DNA of 26,786 bases from CAYLHS01 sp964383535 (GTDB lineage Bacteria; Actinomycetota; Acidimicrobiia; Spongiisociales; UBA4744): assembly GCA_964383535.1 (NCBI GenBank), contig CAYLHS010000025.1:1-26786 (forward strand). Reading direction: 5' to 3'. The notes under the pieces are model-generated. The model was not told where the DNA came from. It saw nothing but the letters and a program-made list of their open reading frames with translations, and ran no database searches. A program made the position numbers and the translations under genes. This document shows, one piece after another, positions 16,589-24,216 of the stretch. Position 1 is the stretch's first letter, and each line of letters opens with the position of its first letter.

Positions 16589-17201
16589 TCACCACCGACC
16601 ATGCGAGCAGCAGCTGGGCCCCGTAGTAGAGGGGGAGACCCCACACCCGGTTTATGAATCCTGGAGCCACGAATCGGTCGCGCGCTACCGACAGGTCCGA
16701 GAGGTAGAACGCGGCCGACGCCAGGATCACGACGGGTACCACCGAGGCGGCCGCTGTGGCGACCATCGTGGAGATCACGACGATGTACGCCGCGACCGGG
16801 GCGATCATGGCCCGCTCGAGGTGCGGGTACACCCACACGAAGACGAAGGCGCCGATAACCATCGCAGCACTGCCGACGATGAGCGCAACCGGTCCGTGCA
16901 GACCGACCGTGACGAAGGCGGCGACGTACGCGACATGACCGAGGAGGAACGCGGCGAGACCGGCGACGAAGGCGCCTCGGGACACACCGAGGAGAAGCAC
17001 ATCACCCGCTGCTCCGAGCATGAGTCCCAGGAACACCCATGATCCGTAGGTGCTGTCCAGCGCACCGGCTGAAAGGGCGACGCCGACGAACCCGGCCGAC
17101 GCGACGGGCTTGGCGATGTTTCGGAGCGTGACGTTGCGCTTCTCTCCGACCAGAAGCACGACCAGTGCGACGATCGTGATCGAGGTGAACACCCAGGTCA
17201 C
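16578..17201 (-). CDS. YhhN/TMEM86-family membrane protein
   Basis: A 207-aa very hydrophobic protein with about seven or eight predicted membrane helices. Family features include KPVASAGFVGVAL near the N-terminus, GLMLGAAGDVLLL, GLAAFLLGHVAYVAAF and SDLSVARDRF near the end. The YhhN/TMEM86 family includes lysoplasmalogenases that cleave the vinyl-ether bond of lysoplasmalogen; whether this one does is not shown. I choose GTG17201 because it overlaps the stop of the AroQ-hydrolase gene as GTGA, matching other coupled pairs in the window. An alternative start at 17237 adds 12 polar residues. Confidence 0.85.
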   Translation of the reverse strand: MTWVFTSITIVALVVLLVGEKRNVTLRNIAKPVASAGFVGVALSAGALDSTYGSWVFLGLMLGAAGDVLLLGVSRGAFVAGLAAFLLGHVAYVAAFVTVGLHGPVALIVGSAAMVIGAFVFVWVYPHLERAMIAPVAAYIVVISTMVATAAASVVPVVILASAAFYLSDLSVARDRFVAPGFINRVWGLPLYYGAQLLLAWSVVITR

Positions 17202-18310
17202 AGCAGGCCGGCCATTCGGTCGGCGACGGTCCGCCACGCGAGTGAGCGCTCGTCGACGAGGTCCATATGTCCGACATCCGGGAGTTCGAGCAGTTCCGCG
17301 GAATCGCCGGCGGCCAGCGCGGCGTCGACGTATCGACGTGCGTAGGACACGGGAATGGTGTCATCGTCGGTGCCGTGCACGATCAGCTGCCGTCGTGCGA
17401 GCGGCACCATCTCCAGAGGGGATGCGGCCTTTGGGTTCGTACCGTTGAGGAAGCCGGCGGTGGCGCCGTCCCCAAGGTTGTCGGAGAGCGCAGCGACGAG
17501 ATCGGTGACACCTGCCAGTGAGACGACCAGATCGACGGGAAACCGAAGGGCAGCGGCAAGAGCGAGATGTCCTCCGGCCGAGTGGCCGATCAGGACGATC
17601 CGATCGAAGCGATCCGACGACCAGCCGAGCGCAGCTACGACGTCGTCAGCGCTCGCTGGCCACCCGCCACCCGACCCAACCCGCCGGTACTCGATGTTCA
17701 ACGTGACGAAACCCATTTGGAACAGGTCGACGGCGAGACCGTCCATCAGGTCGCGTGCCCACGGGTGTCGCCAGAATCCCCCGTGAACCAAGACCACGAG
17801 CGGCCGGCCGGGTGCGGCAACTCGCAGGTCGCCCTCCTGGTCGGCCTCGGCGCCGTAGGCAACGACCTGAGGAGGAGCGTGTTGGTCGAACCACAGTTTC
17901 CGGATCGCCCAGCGATACCCCTCCACGCCGCGCCCGTAGATCGTCGCCGTGCATGCCGGCGCCGTGACCGACACGCGCCGCCAGGCCTCACGTCGTGCGA
18001 TGTCGGAGATGTGCACCTCCACCACGGGAACGTCGATCGCGTCGATAGCGTCTCGAATCGCATAGGACGTGTGGGCGTAGGCCCCAGGATTGATCACGAT
18101 GCCGTCGAAGGCATCGCGTGCGTCGTGGAGGCCGTCGATGATCACTCCTTCATGGTTCGACTGGAACGCGCGAACCTCGACACCGAGATCCTCACCCCAG
18201 GACCGGCACGACGCCACCAGGTCGTCGAGCGTGCCCGATCCGTACATCTCGGGGTCGCGTGTGCCGAGCAGATTCAAGTTCGGGCCGTTGATGACGAGAA
18301 CGCGTCGCAT
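17198..18310 (-). CDS. aroQ: Fusion: type II 3-dehydroquinate dehydratase + alpha/beta hydrolase
   Basis: A 370-aa single frame with two complete domains. Residues 1-141 are a type II dehydroquinase (shikimate pathway, dehydroquinate to dehydroshikimate). They carry NGPNLNLLGTRDPEMYGS with catalytic Arg18 and Tyr23, QSNHEG (50-55), NPGAYAHTS (74-82) and EVHISDI with His100. Residues about 150-370 are an alpha/beta hydrolase of the kynurenine-formamidase/BD-FAE-like type. They carry an oxyanion HGGFW (176-180), nucleophile GHSAGG (Ser244), acid near HGTDDD (about D315) and His348 in DVGHMD. All key residues of both halves are intact and there is almost no linker. ATG18310 has TAGCCT 6 nt upstream, overlapping the stop of the lipoate-ligase gene. 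The second substrate is unknown. Confidence 0.9.
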   Translation of the reverse strand: MRRVLVINGPNLNLLGTRDPEMYGSGTLDDLVASCRSWGEDLGVEVRAFQSNHEGVIIDGLHDARDAFDGIVINPGAYAHTSYAIRDAIDAIDVPVVEVHISDIARREAWRRVSVTAPACTATIYGRGVEGYRWAIRKLWFDQHAPPQVVAYGAEADQEGDLRVAAPGRPLVVLVHGGFWRHPWARDLMDGLAVDLFQMGFVTLNIEYRRVGSGGGWPASADDVVAALGWSSDRFDRIVLIGHSAGGHLALAAALRFPVDLVVSLAGVTDLVAALSDNLGDGATAGFLNGTNPKAASPLEMVPLARRQLIVHGTDDDTIPVSYARRYVDAALAAGDSAELLELPDVGHMDLVDERSLAWRTVADRMAGLL

Positions 18311-18322
18311 GAAACCAGGCTA
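18311..18322 (-). promoter_or_regulatory. Leaderless promoter of aroQ-hydrolase
   Basis: Minus-strand TAGCCT (18322-18317), GGTTTC, then ATG18310. The hexamer overlaps the TAG stop of the upstream gene, so the fusion gene probably has its own start point besides read-through. Confidence 0.5.
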
Positions 18323-19060
18323 TCCGGATAGCGATGGCTGGTGCGCATCGAGAAGCGAGATGGCCAGCTCGAGCGTGTCGTCTGAGATCGAAGAAGGAGT
18401 CAGATCGAAACGATGTTCGAACTGGTCCAGGATCGCATGCTGAACCTGCTCGACGGTCGCCCCCGTGCCGGTAAGGTCACCACTCGTTGAGGGTTCCCAC
18501 TCGATGCCGAGGGCCTCATAGACGGGCACGAGTACGTCCGAGATCGTGCTCCCTCCGGCGACGACGACTACCCCGCCGATGTGGGCTGCGCCTGAGATGA
18601 TGCGCTGGCCCACTCCCATCACCTTCTGGGAGCCGCCGATGTTGACGCTGTACGCGCCGGGGCAGTACTCGCCGGGGACTTCTCCGATTCGGGCGTCTGC
18701 ACCGAGCGTTCGGAACGCATCACGCATGATCGTGGAGATGAGCTGGAAGCGTTCGGTGATACCGGCCCGGGGATCGTCGACGGGTACCGCCATTGCGAAG
18801 GACAGTGTTCCGGGGTGGAACACGGCCGCACGGCCTCCCGCGAGGCGTTCGACTGCCGCGAATCCAGACCGCTCCGCCGCCTCGCAGGCAGCCTCGTAGC
18901 CTGATTGAACGACGTCCTGTCGACCGAACGCAACGATAGATCCCGGGACGTGGAGACGCAGCGACGCCGGGTGTCCCTGTGCGGCCTGGATGAGGAGTGC
19001 GTGGGACACGGAGATGTCGAGCGCAGGAGGGTCTGGGAAGCCGGCTTCGAACAGCTGCAT
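18320..19060 (-). CDS. Lipoate-protein ligase A family (BPL/LplA fold)
   Basis: A 246-aa protein of the biotin/lipoyl ligase superfamily. FGRQDVVQSGYEAA corresponds to the FGRnQnp-type motif. VERLAGGRAAVFHPGTLSFAMAVP matches the RR.SGGGAVFHDLGNL.ys region, with ERLAGGRAAVFH in its place. VNIGGSQKVMGVGQRI carries the catalytic-type Lys of the family (gkK.sGsaqr). Such proteins attach lipoate or octanoate to 2-oxoacid dehydrogenases or GcvH. The residues match best a divergent LplA branch; an octanoyltransferase (LipM-like) role is possible. ATG19060 is preferred, since upstream extensions are antisense to the divergent synthase gene. It may be cotranscribed with the aroQ fusion 9 bp downstream. 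Confidence 0.85.
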   Translation of the reverse strand: MQLFEAGFPDPPALDISVSHALLIQAAQGHPASLRLHVPGSIVAFGRQDVVQSGYEAACEAAERSGFAAVERLAGGRAAVFHPGTLSFAMAVPVDDPRAGITERFQLISTIMRDAFRTLGADARIGEVPGEYCPGAYSVNIGGSQKVMGVGQRIISGAAHIGGVVVVAGGSTISDVLVPVYEALGIEWEPSTSGDLTGTGATVEQVQHAILDQFEHRFDLTPSSISDDTLELAISLLDAHQPSLSG

Positions 19061-19116
19061 GGACCCGAGTATCCCAGACTGCGCCGCATGGCTTTTTTTG
19101 GTCGTTCTGTTTCGGG

Positions 19117-19137
19117 CCATGTGCCGCGTACCATGTG
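19117..19137 (+). promoter_or_regulatory. Putative promoter region of alpha-oxoamine synthase with direct repeat
   Basis: TACCAT (19129-19134) is a plausible -10. CCATGTG occurs twice (19117-19123 and 19131-19137), 14 bp apart, around it. The 119-bp divergent gap also has an eight-base T-rich run near 19092. Weak evidence. Confidence 0.3.
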
Positions 19138-19179
19138 TCCATCGGGGAGCCGGACGGGCTGGTGGCTGATAGGAGAGCG

Positions 19180-20433
19180 ATGCCCTCTCAACGCCAAGAA
19201 CGGCTGCTGCGTCGCTTCGAGCGCAGCACCGAGGCTGGGATAGCCGCGGGTGTCTTCCGCGTGCGTATCGAAGACGTCGAGCTTCGAGGCGACACCATCC
19301 GTGTGAATGGTCGCACGCTGTTGAACTTCGGGATGGCATCGTATCTCGGCCTCAACTTGGATCCAAGGCTCAAGCAGGGCGCTATCGATGCCGTCTCCCG
19401 GTACGGGCCCGTCTACTCCTCCTCGACGGCGTTCACCTCGGTGCCGCTCTACACGGCGCTGGAGGAGCGCCTCGAGCGGATGCTCGGTGGGAAGGTGGTG
19501 ATCACCCCAACAACCACGCTTGCCCACATGGCGGCGCTGCCGCTGCTGGTGCCGTCCGGATCGTTGGTGCTCATCGACGTTCAGGCACACGAATCGCTCC
19601 GACTCACCGCCCAGATTCTGGTGGCGATGGGATCGCAGCTCGTGTCGCTCCCTCACAACGACATGGATGCGCTGGCGGTTGCGGTCGAGGGTGCGGCCCA
19701 CAAGGCGGTCTGGTATCTGGCCGACGGCGTCTACTCGATGTTCGGCGACCTCGCGCCGCTCGACGACCTTGCTGCGTTGCTGGAGCGGTTTCCCAACCTC
19801 CACCTCTACCTCGATGATGCTCATGGGTTTGGCTGGGATGGAGAGCACGGTTGCGGTCACGTACTCGGCTATCTGCCGATCCGAGATCGGATGGTGGTCG
19901 CGGGGTCGCTTTCCAAATCGATCGGCGCCGGCGGCGGGGTGGCCGTCTTCTCCGACGAGCGCATGGCGAGACGGGTGAGAACGCTTGGCGGCACGCTGAC
20001 ATTCGCGGGGCCGCTGCATCCGGCTGAACTGGGTGCTGCCGTCGCGTCTGCGGACATTCACTTGTCGGAGGAGTATGTCGGTCTTCAGGCCCGCCTGCAC
20101 GCACAGATCGCACTCACGAAGCGTCTGGTCGCGCAGCACGGTCTTCCGGTGATTGCATCCTCCGACACGCCCGTATGGTTCGTCCGAGTCGGAACACCCT
20201 CCGACACGATCGAGATGGCCGGCAGGCTTCAGAGAGACGGGTTCTACGTGAACCCGTCGGGCTACCCGGCAGTCCCTGTCGGGTATGCGGGCCTCCGCTT
20301 CTCGAACTCGCTCTACCTCGACGACGAAGCGTATGTCGACCTGACCGAGGCGATCGCTCGACATCTGCCGGAGGTAGTCGGCGACATCGACATCACGATC
20401 GACCTGACGGAAGAGCACGCAGTGCGGGAGTGA
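19180..20433 (+). CDS. Alpha-oxoamine synthase family PLP enzyme (KBL/SPT-like)
   Basis: A 417-aa fold-type I PLP enzyme of the alpha-oxoamine synthase family, which condenses an amino acid with an acyl-CoA (2-amino-3-ketobutyrate ligase, AONS, ALAS or serine palmitoyltransferase). Visible features are NFGMASYLGLNLDPR, the DDAHGFGW motif holding the PLP-contacting Asp and His, and the Schiff-base lysine in VVAGSLSKSIGAGGG (Lys246). The usual glycine-rich SRLVTG.. stretch after the N-terminal motif is replaced by GPVYSSSTAFTSVPLYTALEERL, so it is not a standard KBL. Serine palmitoyltransferase-like activity is possible but unproven. ATG19180 has AGGAG 4 nt upstream; GTG19162 is an alternative. 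It is divergent from the lipoate-ligase gene. Confidence 0.85.
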   Translation: MPSQRQERLLRRFERSTEAGIAAGVFRVRIEDVELRGDTIRVNGRTLLNFGMASYLGLNLDPRLKQGAIDAVSRYGPVYSSSTAFTSVPLYTALEERLERMLGGKVVITPTTTLAHMAALPLLVPSGSLVLIDVQAHESLRLTAQILVAMGSQLVSLPHNDMDALAVAVEGAAHKAVWYLADGVYSMFGDLAPLDDLAALLERFPNLHLYLDDAHGFGWDGEHGCGHVLGYLPIRDRMVVAGSLSKSIGAGGGVAVFSDERMARRVRTLGGTLTFAGPLHPAELGAAVASADIHLSEEYVGLQARLHAQIALTKRLVAQHGLPVIASSDTPVWFVRVGTPSDTIEMAGRLQRDGFYVNPSGYPAVPVGYAGLRFSNSLYLDDEAYVDLTEAIARHLPEVVGDIDITIDLTEEHAVRE

Positions 20434-20472
20434 CCACCTTCAGATCGGCGCCAATGAGGCCGATAGCGAAGT

Positions 20473-22176
20473 GTGGAATCGATCGTGAGAACGTGGAGAG
20501 CGCACCCGGTGTGGTGGCGCAGAGCCGCTGTTGCCGCGCTCGTGCTCCTCGCGTCCCTTGCGGCCGGAACGATCGTCTTCCCGGCTGCGGCGGACTTCAT
20601 CGGCCCGATCGGACTCCTCGTCGGGTCGGGCTCAGCCGGACTGACGCTCATCATCGGCGCGCGGCACCTCGAGTCCAGGGAGCGACTCTCGTGGACACTC
20701 GTTGGCATCGGGCTCCTGGTGATCTCTGCGGGCGTCGTGGCGTTTGCCATCGGGTCATCGATCTCCGAGCTCTCCGCGTTCGGTCCACCGGATCTCTTCC
20801 TCCTCGCAGGGTATGCCTGTGGAATCGTCGGCTTCGCGCTGCTTCCGCAGATGGCCACGGACTGGTCGCAACGAGTGCGAGCCATCCTCGACGCGCTGAT
20901 CGGTGCTGTGTCGATCGGAGTCATCTCATGGCTTCTGGTGTTGGGTGATCTCCTCGGCAGGATGCAGGAGTACTCGGCATGGGACAGGTGGGCAGGTTCG
21001 GCCTACCCGATTCTCGATGTCTTCGCCATGGCTGCCATCGTCGTCGTGTTCCTACGACGCAGCTCCTATCGGTTCGATGTGCGTCTGTGGTTGGCCGCCT
21101 TTGCTTTCGTCGCGCAGTCCATTGCCGACGTCGCGTACCTGAGTAGCGGGGTTGGACGCTCGTTCGAGCAGGCACGACCGTTGTTCGCGATGAACATCGT
21201 CGCTCTGATTCTGTTTTTCGTGACCGGCCTGATCGTCGGTGCGCAGCCGCAGCGACGCGAGTACGCGGATCGAAGAGCGCCGATCACGACGCTGCTCGCC
21301 CCCTACGCCTTGGCCTTGGCGATGACAGGGATGCTCATCGTCAAGACATTCGAGCATGAGGTCGACTCGAACTTCTGGGCGCTTCTCTACGGAACGCTCA
21401 TTGTCAGTGGTCTGACGATCGCCCGGCAGGCAGTGTCCATTCGAGAGAATCGGGTCGTTGTCGAACGGGAGCGCGCCGCGTTGGTCTCGTCGATCTCCCA
21501 TGAGTTGAGAACGCCTCTGACGGCCATTGTGGGCTTCCTCGACCTCTTGGTCGAGCCGGGGGTCGTCTCGTTGGAGGAGCGGGAGGATCTCCTGAGGGTT
21601 GTACATCAGCAAGCCGGCTACATGGCACGGATCGTGTCAGATCTCGTGCTGCTTGCCCGAGGCAGCCTCGAGACCGTCGACCTGTCTCCGGCCCGCGTCG
21701 AATTGCAGCAGCTGGTCACCAGAGCCCTTTCGGGCGTGGACAAGGCGGGGGCCGGCATGACGGTTGAGGTGGAGCCGGACACGAGTGTCTACGTCGACTC
21801 GGAGCGGACACAGCAGGTGATCATCAACCTCGTCTCGAACGCAATCCGGTATGGCGGAGGTCGCGTCGATGTCGTGGCTCGAACCGACAGCGGATCTGTG
21901 GTCATCGAGGTGCACGACGACGGACCTGGGGTCCCGACGAAGTACGAGTTCACCATCTGGGAGCGATTCGAGCGTGGGGTGCACAGGCTCGACGCGACGC
22001 GGCCCGGATCCGGAATCGGTCTCGCGGTCGTGCGAGCGGTCGCCAAAGCCCACGGCGGGACGACTAGCTACTCCCGCTCCGAGCGACTCGGGGGCGCCTG
22101 CTTCTCCGTGATCTTTCCGCAGCGCACAGCGGACCTGCACCGTGAAGCTGCTGTCCCAGGAGTTCGACAGGCATAG
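20473..22176 (+). CDS. Membrane sensor histidine kinase (orphan)
   Basis: A 567-aa sensor kinase. The N-terminal part (about residues 15-310) holds roughly eight or nine hydrophobic helices, a multi-helix sensing region with no recognised ligand domain. The dimerisation/phosphoacceptor H-box is SISHELRTPLTAIVGFLDLL with His343. The ATPase domain follows with N-box QVIINLVSNAIRYGGG, G1 VHDDGPGVP and G2 GSGIGLAVV. All catalytic boxes are intact. No response regulator is adjacent, so the partner must be elsewhere. The start is GTG20473, or GTG20485 with a similar product. It lies 39 bp after the synthase gene with no clear Shine-Dalgarno. Its regulon is unknown. Confidence 0.92.
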   Translation: MESIVRTWRAHPVWWRRAAVAALVLLASLAAGTIVFPAAADFIGPIGLLVGSGSAGLTLIIGARHLESRERLSWTLVGIGLLVISAGVVAFAIGSSISELSAFGPPDLFLLAGYACGIVGFALLPQMATDWSQRVRAILDALIGAVSIGVISWLLVLGDLLGRMQEYSAWDRWAGSAYPILDVFAMAAIVVVFLRRSSYRFDVRLWLAAFAFVAQSIADVAYLSSGVGRSFEQARPLFAMNIVALILFFVTGLIVGAQPQRREYADRRAPITTLLAPYALALAMTGMLIVKTFEHEVDSNFWALLYGTLIVSGLTIARQAVSIRENRVVVERERAALVSSISHELRTPLTAIVGFLDLLVEPGVVSLEEREDLLRVVHQQAGYMARIVSDLVLLARGSLETVDLSPARVELQQLVTRALSGVDKAGAGMTVEVEPDTSVYVDSERTQQVIINLVSNAIRYGGGRVDVVARTDSGSVVIEVHDDGPGVPTKYEFTIWERFERGVHRLDATRPGSGIGLAVVRAVAKAHGGTTSYSRSERLGGACFSVIFPQRTADLHREAAVPGVRQA

Positions 22177-22200
22177 ACTTGCCGCACGAGAAGGGACGGC

Positions 22201-23367
22201 GTGCGGTACGGAGTGATCGGGGCCGGCCGGCAGGGTACGGCTGCGGCATACGACATGGCGAGGTGGGGGGACGCCGAGACGGTCCTCCTCGCCGATCTCT
22301 CTCTTGACGTGGCTCGTGCGGCGTCGGAACGCGTCAACGAGCTGACCGGCCGAGACGTAGCCCGATGGGCAGAGATCGACGTGACCGCCAACGACGAGTT
22401 GGTCCACCTGGTGCGGCCACTGGATGCGTTCCTGTGCGCCACTCCCTTCGCGCTCATCCCCGCGTGCACCCGGGGGGCCATCGAGGCGGGCACCGGCATG
22501 GTCGACCTTGGCGGACACACGCCAACTGTGCGTGGGCAGCTCGAGCTTGACGATGAAGCGCGAGCTGCGGGCGTCTCGATCGTGCCCGATTGCGGTATGG
22601 GACCCGGGCTCAACAACACGTTGGCGCTGGCAGCCATCGAGGAGCTCGAGCTGCGAGGTGCCGTCGCGCGCGAGGCCCGTGTGTGGGACGGCGGCCTGCC
22701 CCAACGATCGGAGGGACCGTTCGGCTACCAGCTGTTCTTCCACATCGAGGGGTTGACCAATGAGTACGACGGGATGGCGCTGGTACTGAGAGACGGCCGT
22801 GTGCAGGAGATCGAAACGCTCACGGAACTGGAACTCCTCGAATTCGAAGGGCTGGGAACACTGGAGGCGTTCGTCACGTCGGGAGGTACGTCGACGGTTC
22901 CATTCACGATGGCCGGCAAGCTCGACGTCTACGAGAACAAGACCCTTCGGTATCCGGGTCACTATGCGGCCTTTCGTGCGTTCAAGGATCTCGGCCTGTT
23001 CGCCCGGGAGCCGGTCGAGGTGCGAGGTGTGCCCGTCGTGCCGAGAGACCTCTACCACGAGCTGCTACGCCCTCGATTGGAGACCGACGCGATTCGAGAC
23101 GTGTGCGTGATCCGTGCCGAGGCGATCGGGGAGCGTGGGCACTCCCGCGAAACAGTTCGGTTCGAGCTCGTCGACCGATTCGACGAGGCGACCGGTTTCG
23201 CCGCCATGGAACGGCTGACAGGCTGGCACGCGGCGATCGTGACCGAGATGATCGCGAAAGGAACGATCCCTCCTGGCGTCCACTCCCTCGAGCGAGCCGT
23301 CTCGCAGCTGCACATCGTGCAGGAGATCGAGGCCCGCGGTCTCGAGGTTCGTCGAGAACGCACATAG
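22201..23367 (+). CDS. Saccharopine dehydrogenase-like / lysine 6-dehydrogenase-like oxidoreductase
   Basis: A 388-aa NAD(P)-dependent protein with an N-terminal Rossmann fold starting MRYGVIGAGRQGTAAAYDMA (GxGxxG at residues 7-12). It contains DLGGHTPTV and the family-typical PDCGMGPGLNNTLA, and the C-terminal catalytic-like domain has TSGGTSTVPFTMAGK and KTLRYPGHYAAF. This pattern fits the saccharopine dehydrogenase family, particularly the lysine 6-dehydrogenase/carboxynorspermidine-type branch. The true substrate is uncertain; amino acid catabolism is the best guess. GTG22201 has AGAAGGG 5 nt upstream, and TAGACT near 22173 could be a -10. Its stop lies inside a short inverted repeat. Confidence 0.87.
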   Translation: MRYGVIGAGRQGTAAAYDMARWGDAETVLLADLSLDVARAASERVNELTGRDVARWAEIDVTANDELVHLVRPLDAFLCATPFALIPACTRGAIEAGTGMVDLGGHTPTVRGQLELDDEARAAGVSIVPDCGMGPGLNNTLALAAIEELELRGAVAREARVWDGGLPQRSEGPFGYQLFFHIEGLTNEYDGMALVLRDGRVQEIETLTELELLEFEGLGTLEAFVTSGGTSTVPFTMAGKLDVYENKTLRYPGHYAAFRAFKDLGLFAREPVEVRGVPVVPRDLYHELLRPRLETDAIRDVCVIRAEAIGERGHSRETVRFELVDRFDEATGFAAMERLTGWHAAIVTEMIAKGTIPPGVHSLERAVSQLHIVQEIEARGLEVRRERT

Positions 23368-23382
23368 GGTCGTTCGACCCTA
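23365..23382. terminator. Short inverted repeat at the gene end
   Basis: TAGGGTCG-TT-CGACCCTA is a perfect 8-bp inverted repeat that includes the stop codon of the preceding gene. It could fold as a 7-bp stem with a tetraloop. There is no T-tract, so a factor-assisted terminator or an operator are both possible. Confidence 0.4.
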
Positions 23383-23424
23383 CGCGTTGGGACCTTCGCC
23401 GAGGATGCATCTGTGGTGCGTCAC

Positions 23425-23456
23425 TACCGTGCACAGTATGCAGAACATGCACAGAG
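23425..23456 (+). promoter_or_regulatory. Three tandem 9-bp repeats upstream of HTH-PocR regulator
   Basis: TGCACAGTA, TGCAGAACA and TGCACAGAG follow each other without gaps (23430-23456), each starting TGCA, at an exact 9-bp period. A TACCGT -10-like hexamer (23425-23430) leads into them. They cover the expected transcription start, 22 bp before the regulator's start codon. Head-to-tail repeats are what BldC-type MerR-like HTH proteins are known to bind, so autoregulation is a reasonable inference. Confidence 0.5.
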
Positions 23457-23478
23457 CGACACGATCGGCAGGAGCCTC

Positions 23479-24216
23479 ATGGGCGGCATGCTGACCTCGC
23501 GAGATCTGCAGGAGATGCTCCACGTCGATCGGTCGACGATCTATCGAATGGCCGAGTCAGGGTCACTTCCTGGTGTGAAGGTGGGGAGGCAGTGGCGCTT
23601 CCCCGAGGATGCCGTGAAGGCCTGGCTTGGCAATGGCAAGGGACCTGAATCGCCGACACGTCAAGTGTTCCCGTCGTCGGTCAAACCGGTGATGGATGTC
23701 ATCGCCGAGATGCTCGGCGTCATGCTCGTGCTCACCGACATGGATGGCGTTCCGGTGACCACCGTCTCGAATCCGTGCGGATTGTTCACGGCCATCGCGG
23801 AGATCCCGGGCGGCGCGGACGAGTGCATCGTCGGATGGCAGGAGCTCGCTGGAGCCAGCGACCTAGGCCCTCGATTCACCGGAAGCCATCTCGGCCTCGA
23901 GTGCGCACGCGCGTTCATCCGGACGGGAGCGAAGCTGACGGCGATGGTGATCGCGGGGGGCGTTGCACCTGACGGTTGGCCGCCCGAACCGGAGGATCTG
24001 GCGATCATGGCGAAGAGCTTTGGAGCAAGGCCCGAGGATCTCAGCCCGCATATCGAGGAGGTCCACCGGCTCGATTCGAAGGGCAAGAGGCAGGTGCTGG
24101 ACGTGCTTCCTCGTGTTGCGTCTGTGATTCCCGACATGGTCGCCGAGTACCGATCGATCACGGCCAAGCTCGACGCGATTGCCTCACTCACCACGAACAA
24201 GGAGTTGAACGCATGA
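23479..24216 (+). CDS. Excisionase/BldC-type HTH regulator with PocR sensory domain
   Basis: A 245-aa protein. Residues 4-50 are a MerR-like winged helix of the excisionase/BldC type (LTSRDLQEMLHVDRSTIYRMAESGSLPGVKVGRQWRFPEDAVKAWL, shown here in outline by LTSRDL, STIYRMAESG and GRQWRF). Residues about 66-185 form a PocR-like ligand-sensing domain with three cysteines (C100, C116, C142) in NPCGLF, DECIVGW and LECARAF, and GSHLGL plus AMVIAGGVAP motifs. The C-terminus is helical. The three cysteines make metal, redox or persulfide sensing conceivable. ATG23479 has AGGAG 4 nt upstream; GTG23413 and ATG23488 are alternatives. It overlaps the SQR start as ATGA, so it is the first gene of the sulfur operon and its likely local regulator. 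Confidence 0.8.
   Translation: MGGMLTSRDLQEMLHVDRSTIYRMAESGSLPGVKVGRQWRFPEDAVKAWLGNGKGPESPTRQVFPSSVKPVMDVIAEMLGVMLVLTDMDGVPVTTVSNPCGLFTAIAEIPGGADECIVGWQELAGASDLGPRFTGSHLGLECARAFIRTGAKLTAMVIAGGVAPDGWPPEPEDLAIMAKSFGARPEDLSPHIEEVHRLDSKGKRQVLDVLPRVASVIPDMVAEYRSITAKLDAIASLTTNKELNA

Noticed and set aside
18405..18420. LexA-like TCGAAACGATGTTCGA, 11 of 12 consensus bases
   Set aside because: It lies inside the 3' coding part of the lipoate-ligase gene, about 80 bp upstream of the aroQ -10, with no -10 next to it. It may be a weak site, but coding constraint explains it as well.
19084..19100. T-rich run as a terminator
   Set aside because: It lies upstream of both divergent genes, not after any gene end, and no stem is adjacent.
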